From Schizochytrium sp. CCTCC M209059 (taxonomy: Eukaryota > Sar > Bigyra > Thraustochytrida > Thraustochytriidae): DNA of 64,000 bases. Below are positions 35,487-46,490 of the stretch, in pieces. A program made the position numbers and the translations under genes. The first letter of the stretch is position 1. Each line of letters starts with the position of its first letter. Location: assembly GCA_000818945.1 (NCBI GenBank), contig KN805381.1:62001-126000 (forward strand). The letters run 5' to 3'. The notes under the pieces were generated by a model. That model worked only from the letters and a program-made list of their open reading frames with translations. It did no database searches and was not told where the DNA came from.

Positions 35487-37280
35487 ATGGACGACGACTC
35501 CGGCGAGTACAGCCAGGAAGACTTTGAGGATGAGCAAGATCAACAACGGCGCGGCACCTCGCGCGGACCTGGCAAAGCAGCTCGACCCGAGGACTACGAT
35601 CGCGAGGACATCGTCGATGACGTTGGCGACGACGACGATGACGACGACGACAACATCATGAACAACGACGTCGCTGACGACTATGAAGAAGAACTCGGCG
35701 ACTCATCCGAAGACGATGAGGCAAGCGTGGGAATGGGCGAGCAAGAGCGCATCGAAAAGCTCCGGCTCGCCAACGAGGTCCTTCGCAAGCAGCTCAAAGA
35801 TTTCGCTCGGGTCTTCGAGGCCACAATGAATAGCAAAGGTGCTGGCGCGCCTGGACTTCGCGGAAGCAGCGGCGACAATGGGAAGCGTTCTCTTCGCGCG
35901 ATTGTCCAGTCCAAACAAAAGCAAGTGCAAACGTTGCAGAAAAAGGTCGAAAACTACAAGAAAAGCAACCAGCAATTGAAGCGGCAGATGAAAGAGGCCT
36001 TCACGACGGATCGCGTGCTCCTCCTAACAAACGAGGTCGAAGAAAAGCAGCGCACCATTGATCAACTTGTCGAAGAGAACAAAGGCCTGCAAGCATTGCA
36101 GCGTTCGCACGTCAAGCGAATTGCCAAACAGCAAGAGAGTCGTGGTACGTGGTCGTCCAAGCTCACGAACCTTCAGGAAGAATTACGCGTTGCTCGCGAA
36201 ACCTTGCGCAAGTACCGCGACAAGACTAGAACGGCCGAGGAGGACTCGAAGCGCCACCGCGAGCACATCATGAAGCTCACAGACCGAAACAAGGATCTCA
36301 AGAGCGAGATTCGGCGGTACGAGGCAGCGAATGGAAAGGCCAAGACAAGAGACACCATTGATGCCGAGCAACAACAAGCAAAGTGGGATACGGAGCGACA
36401 AAAATTGGAACACACTATTCAAATTCTTGAAAAGAGCAATAAGCAGGAACGCGTGAAAGCGCATCAGGCCGCCAAGCAGCTCGAGATCAAGGTGCGCGAA
36501 CACGAGACTGCGATTGCTGGAATGCGGGAAGAACTCGAGCAGCGGGAAAAGGATATGAGGTTCCAGCTTGTGCAGATTAAGAAGCTCAAGCGCGGACTCC
36601 GGGAACTCGCCATGGGTGATGCTCCATTGCCTGTGGGTGATGCGCCCTGGTCGACGAACATGCACAAGTTTCTTACTGACGACGGGGTCCTTTCTCCGGC
36701 GGGCTCGCCGGGACCTCACGCGGACCCACATATTAGGCGTAGCGAGCCCGACGAGCCCGACCTCGTCGAAGAAGGACAAGCCTTCACCGAGCGACGGTCC
36801 GCATCGCCTGCTCCTTCTCCATCTGCTCAGACCAAAGCTCCGGCAGCAGTAACTGTTGCAGCGGTGCCAAGGTCCTTGGGGGACGAAGACGATGCCGTTG
36901 TTATTGCTAGCGACCGTGGAAGCGTGAAAGGCCCCAGCAGTCCTCAACCAATCACGTCTGTGTCCACGTTCACGGATGTATCGAAGGAGTCTCCCGACAC
37001 TGCCGTGGCCCCGACCAACGAGACAAGCTCCTCGCGCCCTCGAGACCAGATAGACAAGAAGAACGACGAGGAGGTCGTCATCGACGAGGTCGAGGAGAAC
37101 ACTCCCGGCAGCTACAGCGACATTGACGAGGAGAAAGAGGAAGAAGTCGGTTCAAAGTCAGTCTCATCAGCAGCGCAAAAGCAGCAGGAAGTGGAAGAAG
37201 CGGAAGCTCCGCAACAGACAAAGTCAGCCTTTGCAAAACCGATGATGAAGAGCAACAAGAAGAAGAAGAAGAAGTTCTAA
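35487..37280 (+). CDS. Coiled-coil protein, lebercilin-like
   Basis: A 597-residue protein in one exon. The ATG at 35487 opens an acidic tail (Asp/Glu-rich to about residue 85). Residues about 85-375 are almost continuous coiled coil with segments such as EENKGLQALQRSH and ELRVARETLRKYRDK. These resemble the lebercilin (LCA5) family of ciliary/axonemal proteins in spacing and composition, though similarity between coiled coils is weak evidence. The C-terminal 200 residues are low-complexity (Ser/Pro, then Glu-rich) and end in a lysine run. A ciliary or basal-body role is inferred. It is divergent from the opsin gene and convergent with the Myb gene. Confidence 0.75.
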   Translation: MDDDSGEYSQEDFEDEQDQQRRGTSRGPGKAARPEDYDREDIVDDVGDDDDDDDDNIMNNDVADDYEEELGDSSEDDEASVGMGEQERIEKLRLANEVLRKQLKDFARVFEATMNSKGAGAPGLRGSSGDNGKRSLRAIVQSKQKQVQTLQKKVENYKKSNQQLKRQMKEAFTTDRVLLLTNEVEEKQRTIDQLVEENKGLQALQRSHVKRIAKQQESRGTWSSKLTNLQEELRVARETLRKYRDKTRTAEEDSKRHREHIMKLTDRNKDLKSEIRRYEAANGKAKTRDTIDAEQQQAKWDTERQKLEHTIQILEKSNKQERVKAHQAAKQLEIKVREHETAIAGMREELEQREKDMRFQLVQIKKLKRGLRELAMGDAPLPVGDAPWSTNMHKFLTDDGVLSPAGSPGPHADPHIRRSEPDEPDLVEEGQAFTERRSASPAPSPSAQTKAPAAVTVAAVPRSLGDEDDAVVIASDRGSVKGPSSPQPITSVSTFTDVSKESPDTAVAPTNETSSSRPRDQIDKKNDEEVVIDEVEENTPGSYSDIDEEKEEEVGSKSVSSAAQKQQEVEEAEAPQQTKSAFAKPMMKSNKKKKKKF

Positions 37281-37430
37281 AACGTCAAGAGAGCCCATGA
37301 TGATGGAAATACGTGCCTTCACTCCGGCGAAAATGTAATTGTAAATGTACAGAAGGCGTGGTGGCAACGCTGGGCGAGAAACGGGACAACAAAGCCCAGG
37401 CATGATGTAGTACGCGCTCTATAGTTCTAT

Positions 37431-39575
37431 CTATAATCCTTCAAGGCAGTTCTCCACAAGTTCAGCCTCGGCGTCATCGTCAAACGAAAAGTTGAGATGG
37501 TCGTTGAAGACACGTTGCATGTTCCCCGAGGGACTCTTGATCGGCGTGAGCGCCGAATTCAGATTCATATAAGATGGGGAATACACCGGGAGTGGGCTGG
37601 GGGCAGCGCCCAGCTTGGCCGCGGAACGGCGCAGCAGCGATGACGGTGTCCGGCTCTTATCCGCGCCCGGGCCCTTGGGGGTCATGAGCAGGTGGTGGCT
37701 CGAATCCGACAGAAGCGAGGTGGCAGAGTCCAGCGAGGCATTTGAAACAGCCGAAGTGGATGTCAAATTGCCCGCGCGACCATTGCCTTGATGCTGCATG
37801 GATGTGTTCGCCTCCGTGGCAGAAGACACGGACGCAGACGAGGAGGTGGCCTGGGCCTCGGCGCCTGTCTCGTCATCCTCGTCGTGGTCGCCAGAAAGGT
37901 CACGGCGCAGGCCGGAGCCTGAGCGCGCTGTCGTCATGGGCGATCCAAAGAGACGCGCGGGGGACATCATGGAGATCACAGGAGACGCCACCGAGTTAAA
38001 GACGGAGCGTACGAGGCTGTTGATCGACCCGCCACCGCCGCGAATTGACGACTTGGAAAGGCTGAGGGGCGTGCGCATGGTTGCCGGCGAGGCCAAAGGC
38101 GAAAAGGAAAAGGGGATTGGACTGTTGAGCAAAGAAGAGGAGCCAAAGCCGCCGAGTGAGGAAGAAAGTGCATCCGAGGAGGCCTCGGGGCTGAAAGGAG
38201 GCAGGAGCGACGTCCGTCTCTGCAGCGACTCTGCGTCTGTGTTGACACTGAGCTGCTTGCGCATATTCCGACGAACGACGGGAGGCGCAGGGCGCGAAGC
38301 GGGGCCCGTACGCTTGGCAGGAGGTGCTCGCTTGGGTTTGAGCTTGGGTTTTACGCTTTTGTTGCGATTTGTCACGTCGGCAAGGTGATGCTTCTTAGGA
38401 CGGCCCACGGGGCGTTTAGCCTTGCTCGCACTTGCGTTCTTGCTGGCGGACCCAGTGCGCTGGTTCTCCTTATCGTTGCCATCGCCGCTGCTCACGTCGG
38501 TAGGAGGCGCGGTGCTCGAGCTGCCAGAAGAAGCCGGAATTTCGTCCAAGGAGGCCACCGCGGCAGCAGCGGCGGCTGCCGCCTTGGTCTTTTGGGCTTC
38601 AAGAGCGGCGCGGTGACGCTCGGCGAGCTTGGCGCGAAGTTTCTCGCGGAACTCCTTGGAATCGTGGATGACCTTGGTGGCCAGTCCCGTCGGATCGACC
38701 ACGCCATTGTCGCCAGCACGCGCCAAGAGCTTGACGCCCTCAATGTAGTCGGGCGCCTCCTTGTCCGCACTGTTTTGCAGTTCCTGAACGACTTCGTTTG
38801 CGGCCTCCGCCGTCGTCTTAATGTACTCTGTAAGCTCGGCCAGACAGGCGGCACGACGAGGTCTTTCCTTGCGGGCGCGCTTTCGCGGTGCACCGGCTTC
38901 GCCAGCAGGAATGGTTGTGGCTGGCGTGCTCGTAACAATCGGGGAGGGTCGCTTCCGGGAAACACTGTTGTTGCTGGCGATTGGGGTGGTGAGCGGTTCG
39001 TCTTCCTTGCCAAAGGAGAGTCCGCTCCGCGTACACATGGCACCAGAGGTTGGATTGTCTGACGGCGAGGACGAGCTCGATGGCAGGCCCGAGGTAGGTG
39101 CGTCATCTGGGCTGATTGTAGCCAAGGGCTTTTTCCTCTTGTGCTTGGTCTGTGGCGTGGCCAGGGGCGCGGACATGGGCATGCCGTCCAGGACTTCCTT
39201 GTTGAGGCGCCTTACGTTGCGACGCATCATTGAGTACCAGTGGTTCTTGATAGCGTTGTCCGTGCGACCGGGTAGCAGCTTAGAGATTTCTGACCATCGA
39301 TTTCCAAGACGTTGATGTGCCTTGGCCATGATAGCCTCTTCTTCTGCAGTCCATGGGTCCTTGCGAATGGTCGGGTCGAGGTGATTATGCCAGCGCTCGC
39401 GGCACTGTTTTCCAGTTCGGCAGTCGATTCTGTAATCGGAGATAAGGCGCGTCGCGATCGTAGACCACCGCTTCGTACCATGCTCCTTGACGAGCGTGCG
39501 GATGGCGTCATCTTCGCGTTGGCTCCACGCGCGCCGGTCGCCGCTCCCGTTTTTCTTTTGCGCGGACTCGCTCAT
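37431..39575 (-). CDS. R2R3-type Myb transcription factor
   Basis: A 714-residue protein starting at the ATG at 39575. Two SANT/Myb repeats lie at the N-terminus (about 15-65 and 68-113). The first has [17 protein letters not shown] and [10 protein letters not shown]; the second has [28 protein letters not shown]. The Trp spacing and the recognition helices are those of DNA-binding c-Myb/R2R3 proteins, and the NxxKNHW helix matches the YAAC-site binders. The remaining 600 residues are serine/alanine-rich with basic [13 protein letters not shown] segments (AT-hook-like GRP core near residue 393) and no second domain. Expected nuclear. The target genes cannot be read from the sequence. Confidence 0.9.
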   Translation of the reverse strand: MSESAQKKNGSGDRRAWSQREDDAIRTLVKEHGTKRWSTIATRLISDYRIDCRTGKQCRERWHNHLDPTIRKDPWTAEEEAIMAKAHQRLGNRWSEISKLLPGRTDNAIKNHWYSMMRRNVRRLNKEVLDGMPMSAPLATPQTKHKRKKPLATISPDDAPTSGLPSSSSSPSDNPTSGAMCTRSGLSFGKEDEPLTTPIASNNSVSRKRPSPIVTSTPATTIPAGEAGAPRKRARKERPRRAACLAELTEYIKTTAEAANEVVQELQNSADKEAPDYIEGVKLLARAGDNGVVDPTGLATKVIHDSKEFREKLRAKLAERHRAALEAQKTKAAAAAAAAVASLDEIPASSGSSSTAPPTDVSSGDGNDKENQRTGSASKNASASKAKRPVGRPKKHHLADVTNRNKSVKPKLKPKRAPPAKRTGPASRPAPPVVRRNMRKQLSVNTDAESLQRRTSLLPPFSPEASSDALSSSLGGFGSSSLLNSPIPFSFSPLASPATMRTPLSLSKSSIRGGGGSINSLVRSVFNSVASPVISMMSPARLFGSPMTTARSGSGLRRDLSGDHDEDDETGAEAQATSSSASVSSATEANTSMQHQGNGRAGNLTSTSAVSNASLDSATSLLSDSSHHLLMTPKGPGADKSRTPSSLLRRSAAKLGAAPSPLPVYSPSYMNLNSALTPIKSPSGNMQRVFNDHLNFSFDDDAEAELVENCLEGL

Positions 39576-41294
39576 GGCTTTTGCGTCTTTCCCTTTTTCC
39601 CTTTTTCCGTTTACGCCTCTCTCGTCTCGTCTCGTCTCGTCTCGTCGCGTCTCGTTTCGACTCGACCTCGCTCGTTGCGCGTGGCGTTTGCCTTGCCTTG
39701 TCGGCTTTTGCTGTCCGCGGGGTCCGTGTCCTCCTTTCCCGCCCTTGCTTCCTCCCTCCCTTGCTTGCTTCCTCTTTTGTCGGGAGGTCCGTCAAAGGGA
39801 AAAAAAGGTAGGGTGGGAAAAAAAGGAGCAAGCGGCGCTGCGATCGGCTGGAGCCGCCGGCTCGAGCTCGTCAACGTTCGCCCGCCGGGCTGCGCTTGAG
39901 GTACGCTGCGGCTGGGCTCGCTTCGCTGGCAGGCTCAAGCGCGCGACGCCGAATGCGTTCAGGGGTGGCCTACCTGTCGGGTCCGCGTGCCTGGGAAAGA
40001 GATCAAAAAAAGGAGTGGCGTGGCGGCGTGCCACTTACTTCTGTTGGACCGCGCGCGAGAATGGACGACCGAAATGAATGATCGAAGGATCGATCTTGCG
40101 CTCAGGCGCGAGCTTGGCGATGACGATGACACTAGCGACGAGGACGACGAGGACGAGGTCCACGCGCGCCGAAGGCCGGAGAAGCTATAAGTTAGCGAGC
40201 TCGCTGGCTGGCCAACGAGAGAGAGTCTCGTTCCGGGCGGGCCTCGCGAACGCAACGACGGACGCGAGCAAGAGCGCGCGCGTAAAGGGCGCGGAGGAGA
40301 AAAGCCGTCTTCGGAGACGACGTTCAACTGCGACAACAACGACAACAACAACGACGAAGGAGACGGAGAAGAAGAAGAAGAAGGAGGAGGCAGCCCCCTC
40401 GGAACGCCTCGCGACCCCTTCGAGAGCGCGCAAGACGAGGCCCTTCCTCGCGACGAGAACGCTTCGCGAGCGAGCGGCGTGCGCAGCGGGCCTGCGGCCT
40501 CGCGGCTGTCCGCGCGCGGGCGGTCTTCTGCGCCCGAGCTAGCTCGCGCGAGGCGGAGCGGGGCGGCGCGGAGCGATGCCCGGCCGGCCGGAGATTCTCT
40601 CGAGCGAATGGCGGTCTGGGCGAAAGATGGAGCACGCCGCCTTGGCGGTTTGCCCCTGGCGCCCTTTTCCCGCTCCCGCCCTCCCATCCGACTGCTATTA
40701 CCGGACCTCACGCTCCACTGGCCAATCTTCTCCCTCTACTCTTCGAAACTCGTCCCGGCCATCTTGGACTGAGCTCCCACTAGATGGTTGAGCACAACAA
40801 AGTTTGAAATTTACAAAGAACGATATTTTCCCATGTGAGGGCGAACGTTTGTTTGCTCGGGCAGGGAATTTCTTTTCTCCTCACAAATGCTCTCGGGTCA
40901 TCGCCTTTCTTTAGGGAGGAGAAAATTTTTTTTTGTGTAGTGATGATTGGAGGTAGAGGTGAAAAAAAATGGGACCTCCAATTGTGAGGAAGAACACTGG
41001 GATGCCACTGGGTGATGGCGAGACAAATCGCGGGTTGTGCAGTCCACCATGTGGCGAGCATTAAAAAAAAAAGAGAGAAAGGATAAGATAGCCTAAAACT
41101 CGAGTGGAGCGGAGGAGACGGACGCGGCGGCGAGAGAATATACCCAAGACGACTTCGACGTTGACGAGCCTCGACTTGAAATCATCGTCGGTCTTAAGTT
41201 TGTATATTGGAAACAGCGAACGAGAGTCGACGAAGAAAGTATCAACTTCGTTCGAGGAGCAGTCTGCGCCTGGCAAGCAGGCAGTAGCTGGCTG
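39576..41294. promoter_or_regulatory. Divergent intergenic region between Myb and JmjC genes
   Basis: About 1.7 kb. It includes TCTCG tandem units (39615-39660), an Arg/Ser-coding-looking but ATG-less GC-rich block (39840-40650) and A/T-rich sequence from 40790. No open frame shows a domain. Long leaders of the two flanking genes are likely. Confidence 0.5.
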
Positions 41295-42329
41295 ATGGCG
41301 ACAGCTGTGGCTGTGAGAAGACCTGAGGTGGCTCGCGCAGGGGCAACAGCGTGCGCGTGGACCCTCAAAGATGTGCTCGCATCGCGCAAAAAGGAGGAAA
41401 AGGTGCCTGTGAAATGCAGCAAGAATCGATGGTTCATGTACAACGAGACGGGCAACGCCGACCTGCTCGCCGACGCTGGCGACCACGTCCAGGATCTCCG
41501 CTGGGAAGACGTTCTGGATGGCGTCGAGACATCGACGAATGGTGAATATGTATACTATACTGGACCTGTTCCGGGTCCTGCGGGCACGGCGTCCGCGGCA
41601 TGGATTTCAAGCGCAAAGAGTGGTACGCGAGCGCATTACGATGCCTTCGACAACCAGTTCTTCCAGCTCAAGGGACATAAACGTATCCGCGTGCATGCTC
41701 CAACGGAGCACTTTGCCTTTCATGTATTTCCTGACGCTCACTCGCGCGCCCGGAAGTCGCAGGTTGACAGCGACCAGCCAGACTTGCAGCGCTTTCCTCT
41801 CTTTGCCGAGCTTGCAGAACCTGCCTTGGATGTGATTCTGGAACCTGGTGACAGCATAAGCATCCCTGCTTTTTGGTTCCACGAGGTCGAGTCGCTCACC
41901 TCTTCTGTCTCCGTCAATGCCTTTTCTATGAGTCCTGTGGCCAGTGTGGCAGGTAGAGTGTTTGCTCGTCCGCTTCCCTTGGATGCTGCATTTATTCGTG
42001 ATATTATTGCCGAATGCACATTGTGGGATGGTCCAACGTTTGTCTCTCGGCTCTTGCAGTCGCGCTACGAGCCACTGTACGGACCCGTGGACGCACTTGC
42101 GCTTGATGATGGACCAAAGGCCACAGAAGTTGACAAGATTGCCATTACGGCCGCCTTTCAGACGCTCCGTGCAGCTTGTGGGGCAGACACAATTAAAGAC
42201 GCGCCCAATCCAGACACAGCGGGCGTGACAGATATTGTCATGGCGCATTTACTGGAGCTCTCCTGTGTACGCGCAAGCGGACCCAACAATGTTCAACGCA
42301 CCCTGCAGGGCATTTTGGACCGCATTTGA
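41295..42329 (+). CDS. JmjC/cupin-8 Fe(II)- and 2-oxoglutarate-dependent oxygenase
   Basis: A 344-residue protein in one exon. The double-stranded beta-helix core spans about 60-225. The metal triad is visible as His114-x-Asp116 (AHYDAFDN) and the distal His196 in the SIPAFWFHEVES strand, after the LEPGDSISIP turn typical of cupin-8 JmjC enzymes. The FFQLKGHKRIRVHAP strand between them matches the family segment that carries the 2-oxoglutarate-contacting Lys. Length and layout resemble TYW5 (tRNA hydroxywybutosine synthase) and JMJD5/FIH-like hydroxylases, where the substrate may be tRNA or a protein. I cannot decide between these from the sequence. The N-terminus (about 25 residues) is Ala/Arg-rich. 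Confidence 0.85.
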   Translation: MATAVAVRRPEVARAGATACAWTLKDVLASRKKEEKVPVKCSKNRWFMYNETGNADLLADAGDHVQDLRWEDVLDGVETSTNGEYVYYTGPVPGPAGTASAAWISSAKSGTRAHYDAFDNQFFQLKGHKRIRVHAPTEHFAFHVFPDAHSRARKSQVDSDQPDLQRFPLFAELAEPALDVILEPGDSISIPAFWFHEVESLTSSVSVNAFSMSPVASVAGRVFARPLPLDAAFIRDIIAECTLWDGPTFVSRLLQSRYEPLYGPVDALALDDGPKATEVDKIAITAAFQTLRAACGADTIKDAPNPDTAGVTDIVMAHLLELSCVRASGPNNVQRTLQGILDRI

Positions 42330-42349
42330 ATTTGTTTTGCAGCAAAAAA

Positions 42350-42900
42350 GCATTCTTGTGTCTGTCATTGCCCTAGTTCATGATGTACTCGGCCAGCCTG
42401 ACGCATTAGGGTCAAGATCAATTCTGGAGTTAGTTTGCATTCATGCCTTGTTCTTGCGCATTGAAGCACAGACTAGCACTCGTCCAGGCCACGCGTCTTG
42501 TGCTTCTGTCAAGACGCATACGGTGTTGCTTATGAATACTATCACGATCAGAATTAATATCCATGCTAGGATTACTTTACATTAATGCTCTCTTCTTGCA
42601 TAAGAGCAAAAACTATTACTACTCGTCCCCATCCCAACATCCAAAAAATGCGTTTTGTGCTTGTGCTTGTGCTTCCGTCAAGGCGCATGCGATGTTGCTC
42701 ATGGACACGATCATTAGTAGAGTCAATATCCATTCTAGGATTGCTCTCTTTTTGGATAAGAGCAAAACGTATTACTACTCGTTCTCATCCAGGCCACGCG
42801 TTTTGTAGTTGTACTTGTGCTTCCGTCAAGGTGCATGCGATGTTCCTCATGGACACGATCATTATCAGAGTCAAGATCAATTTTGGGATTACTTTGCATC
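42350..42900. repeat. Degenerate tandem repeat, about 150-170 bp unit
   Basis: Three to four diverged copies. Anchor sequences such as CTTCYGTCAAG start near 42503, 42672 and 42820, and GATTACTTTRCAT-like segments recur near 42424, 42570 and 42890. Units vary by small insertions. The last copy runs into the stop codon and final codons of the metalloprotease gene on the - strand. Confidence 0.8.
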
Positions 42901-45186
42901 GACGCACTGTCTCTTTACAAAAGCACAGGTGCACGGCTTGCCCTGCGCTTCCTCGTCCAAGCAGCGATTCTTGCGCTTCCGCCACGATCCACCGCCTTCG
43001 CGCTCGTCACATATGATGTCGCACTTTGAAGTGGGCGCCTTGGTGGGATACGGTGTGGGCGCCTTGGTTGGCCTTGATGTCGGTGGCGATCTGGTCGGCC
43101 TTGGCGTAGTTGGTGACTTGGTAGGGCGGGGTGTCGGGACGGGCGGGTCCGTGGGTGGTTCCGTAGGAAACAGCGTCGGGTGCGGTGTCGTCGGGTATGG
43201 CGTCGGCCGCGGGACGGGCGCATGTGCCCACTTCACTCCGTCCGTAATGGGGCTACGTGGCACATCGAGCGGTGCAGACGTTGGCAAGCACTCACTATTT
43301 CTACACTTTCCTTCGGCGCCATTGTCGCGAACGCATTTCGAGCCATTGTCAATCTCGCCAGCATAATGGTCCGTGTTCTTTTTGTAGTAGTTTGCCTCGC
43401 ACGTTTCACCACGCGGCTTGCATTTCTGCAAGCAGCCATTGTTCTGATCGCCACACCGAGTCATTCCAAAAACGACGCAGGGATTGACACAGCGGCCGAG
43501 ACTGCAGCGTCCCTCTTCTCCGTCAGGCATCGTGCACGTGTCCGATACCGTACCGAGCACCCCTGCGGCAGTACAGCACTCTGGGCTTGAAAAGGAACCA
43601 CCCTCGACAATAGGTTCTGTTGCATGCTTGGGATGCATAAAGAATGTCTTGGTTGAACATTGCCTCGAGGTGTCCTGGAGTCTGCACATTACGCAGCCTG
43701 TGCAAGAGGTCGATCCGTCCTCGCACTCGCACTCTTCCTCGGGAAGCAAGAAGCGATCGCCACAGGCGAGGTCTCCGGTTGCGTTGCGCCAATACGGACA
43801 CTTGGGAATTCGCGCAAAGGCGTTGTTAGTGCGATAGCAACTACGCTCTCGTCCGAGAAGGTTGTACGCGTAGCGCTTGGTGCCTCGAATGCGACCGCTG
43901 CCATAATCCATGAGACCTCCTGTGTTGCGAACGCCATTCTCCATGGTGTGCGGCATGCCCGCAATCGTATGTCCCATCTCGTGCGAAACGACGCGAAAGG
44001 AGAGAGACTTGCTTTGACAGCTCGAGCCTCCCTTGTGCGGGAGACGGCACAGAGATCCACTCTGGCCGAAACCATTTCCGTTGCTCGGACAGCCATGAAT
44101 GTATGTCCAGCTACCAACGTTGTCCTCGAGCGGAATCGATGGCGCGAATTGAAACATTGCCTCGCGAATGCCCTTGGGAGGATCCGGGCATGTGCCCTTT
44201 TCCTTGGAAAAATGAAAGATCTCGTGCCACGAGCTGGGCACCTTGTTGGCGGCAATCATGACCTTGCGAATGCGCAGCCAAAAGTTCAGCTGCGCCGCCA
44301 TGATGACGTTGACCTTGACAACAATCTCCTCAAACTTTTTCTGGACACGCTCTGCACTCTTTCCTTCGTTCTCCCAGGTAGCACGACTGGTTGCAAGCCC
44401 AATGTCAATGACTTGACGTCGCGTGTCGAAAGGGTAGCAAAAGGGAAAGTACGCCAGCTCGTCGCGAAAAGGGTCGACGTTGATGTCCCGAAGCTCGAAA
44501 ACATCCGCGAGCGCTCGCGCGGGTCCCCGCTCTTTGCTCGGAGTCCACCCGAAATCGGTTTCCTCATCAACGACGAAGTCCGCGTCGGTGTCGGCCATTT
44601 CTTCGTCCTCATCGGGTTCTTCGCGGCCACGCGGTGGCTGGTGCAAGTCGTGCACGAGGCCAAAGTACGCGTCCGCGGCGACCTCGTCAGCCTGACGCAG
44701 GTTGCGAAAACGATCCTCGCCCATTTCTTGCACGACCTCGGAATAGTGTTTGATCTCGATCAGCGAATCGCTCCCGCCGCCGCGGCGAAAGATACTCACG
44801 CTCAAATGTCCATCTTCGCCCGGGTCGCACCCCACGACCACAGTCTGCCCATGTTCTGTTGCGTGAAAGGTATACTTGGCATCATTGTGCTCATGCATGC
44901 CCAGCGTCCCATCGCTATCCTCGACGGTTGCGTCCGGCGCGTACAGGCCCTTGACACGGACAACCTTCTTCTCCATTTCCTCCTTCTTGCCGTGTTCATC
45001 CCAGAACGCCACGCGAACCATGCCGTGGGCCCCAGTATCATGCACGTCGAAGCTCACATGCTCGACCTCCAGCAGCGTCTCGAACCACTGCTGGTGCACA
45101 TCATCCCCGCCCAGCTCCGCTCCGCTGCCGCGCGCGCCGATGGCCGCCCACGCGATGGTCGCGATCACCGCCCAGGTCTTCATCAT
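42889..45186 (-). CDS. Secreted metzincin-like metalloprotease with cysteine-rich and Pro/Thr tail
   Basis: A 765-residue precursor. The start is the ATG at 45186, opening a hydrophobic signal peptide (about 1-21). The open frame continues upstream without an ATG and is Arg-rich leader. A propeptide-like region (about 25-190) precedes the catalytic domain. The zinc site reads His402-Glu403-x2-His406 with a third His413, followed by a GGLMDYG Met-turn (Met426). The spacing HExxHxxxGxxH is one residue longer than the metzincin consensus. A cysteine-rich region (about 455-600) resembles ADAM disintegrin/cysteine-rich modules. A Pro/Thr-rich stalk with PTxxPT repeats and a last cysteine-rich knot end the protein. 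It is probably an extracellular digestive enzyme. Confidence 0.85.
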   Translation of the reverse strand: MMKTWAVIATIAWAAIGARGSGAELGGDDVHQQWFETLLEVEHVSFDVHDTGAHGMVRVAFWDEHGKKEEMEKKVVRVKGLYAPDATVEDSDGTLGMHEHNDAKYTFHATEHGQTVVVGCDPGEDGHLSVSIFRRGGGSDSLIEIKHYSEVVQEMGEDRFRNLRQADEVAADAYFGLVHDLHQPPRGREEPDEDEEMADTDADFVVDEETDFGWTPSKERGPARALADVFELRDINVDPFRDELAYFPFCYPFDTRRQVIDIGLATSRATWENEGKSAERVQKKFEEIVVKVNVIMAAQLNFWLRIRKVMIAANKVPSSWHEIFHFSKEKGTCPDPPKGIREAMFQFAPSIPLEDNVGSWTYIHGCPSNGNGFGQSGSLCRLPHKGGSSCQSKSLSFRVVSHEMGHTIAGMPHTMENGVRNTGGLMDYGSGRIRGTKRYAYNLLGRERSCYRTNNAFARIPKCPYWRNATGDLACGDRFLLPEEECECEDGSTSCTGCVMCRLQDTSRQCSTKTFFMHPKHATEPIVEGGSFSSPECCTAAGVLGTVSDTCTMPDGEEGRCSLGRCVNPCVVFGMTRCGDQNNGCLQKCKPRGETCEANYYKKNTDHYAGEIDNGSKCVRDNGAEGKCRNSECLPTSAPLDVPRSPITDGVKWAHAPVPRPTPYPTTPHPTLFPTEPPTDPPVPTPRPTKSPTTPRPTRSPPTSRPTKAPTPYPTKAPTSKCDIICDEREGGGSWRKRKNRCLDEEAQGKPCTCAFVKRQCVDAK

Positions 45187-46442
45187 CCTGCTCGTGTGCC
45201 CTCCTCGCGCTGCCTCTCGGTCCCGACGATTCGTGTTTGCAGGCCCTGCCGGCAAACTCGCCTCGCGTTCTGCGTTGCCCTTCCTGCGCTTGCAGTCGCC
45301 GCGAGTGCATGTTGCGCTTGTAGAGCAGCGAGTGCAGCGAGTATGCATGCGCCGGAGAGAAACTAGCTCCACGGCCGCCCCGGAGCGCGTGCCGCGCCAC
45401 CTGCGCGCCGAGGTCCGGCTGTGGGAGCTGGTTCTTGGCGCTTGCTCAAGACCGTGCGCGCCTCCGAGGCGCCTGCCGCAGCCGGCCGGTCCTCGCAGTC
45501 GCGCGCATCGCTGTCGCAGTGTCGCGCGCAGCCATCGAGGTTGTCTCGCCTCGGCTGCGCTCGGATGTGCTGCGCCTTGCAGCGCTGATTGCGAGCTCGC
45601 AGTTTGTCTAGAGGTCCGAGCGGGCGCAGGGGCGGGCTCTGTGGGGACGATTGTGGAGCAGGTTGCGAGCCGGCTTCTATCCGATAAACGGGCCGAGCCC
45701 AGCGAGACGTGTCTTCGAGCTCGTCGAGCGCAGCATTGACGCCGGCGAGAACGCGACACGCTGACACACAGCTGCGTGTGCCGCACACGCGCACGTCCTG
45801 CGCTCTGCCACGGCCGGCTGCGCCAGGCGAGCTCGCGATGTCGTCCTGGCCGTTCGATTGAAGTTCGCGCAGCACACTCACTGACATTAACGCCGGCATT
45901 TTTTACGGTTGAATAAGAACGCGACCGTCTCGAGCGCGGCGCGGATGCCCATCTCCGTCGGAGGGCGGTCGATGGCGCGACGCTCCGGAGGCGCCGTAAG
46001 GCCGCCTCGCACAGCACAACTTCTATGATGTCGCTCTTCGGGCACGGGCGCTTCCTTCGCGGAAGGCGGCACCGGCTCGGCTCGGCCCGGCTCCTCGAGT
46101 GCCGCCGATGCTATGCGGCGATTGCGGTTCATGGTGTAGTGTGGATGCAGGTTACAGTCGCCGGCCAGGTCACTATCGAAGAGGAGGCGAGCGGAGAAAG
46201 AGCAAGCTTGGGGGGCGAAAACGAGGCCTGGGCAGCCTGGTGGTGGGGAGCTTGAGTAAAGCTATGATCGAGGTGGGGAAGTGGCAGCAGCAGAGAATGC
46301 GGCTGCGGCAGCTGCAGCTGCGGATGGCATGATGGATGGATGCTAGTGCGTGAAAGGAGTCGAACGAGAGTTTGGTGAATTTAACAACCGTCTTGCAGAT
46401 ACTTACAGTGAATCGTGCAACGTTTGGGGCACCAGTCTACCC

Positions 46443-46490
<48 letters not shown>

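Noticed and set aside
42350..42900. Possible CRISPR-like array
   Set aside because: The repeat units are 150-170 bp, diverged and without unique spacers, in a eukaryotic context.
43660..45366. A long + strand open frame antisense to the protease gene
   Set aside because: It has no domain and mirrors the coding frame of the protease. GC-rich codon bias makes long antisense frames common here; others occur at 15210-16250 and 32127-32912.
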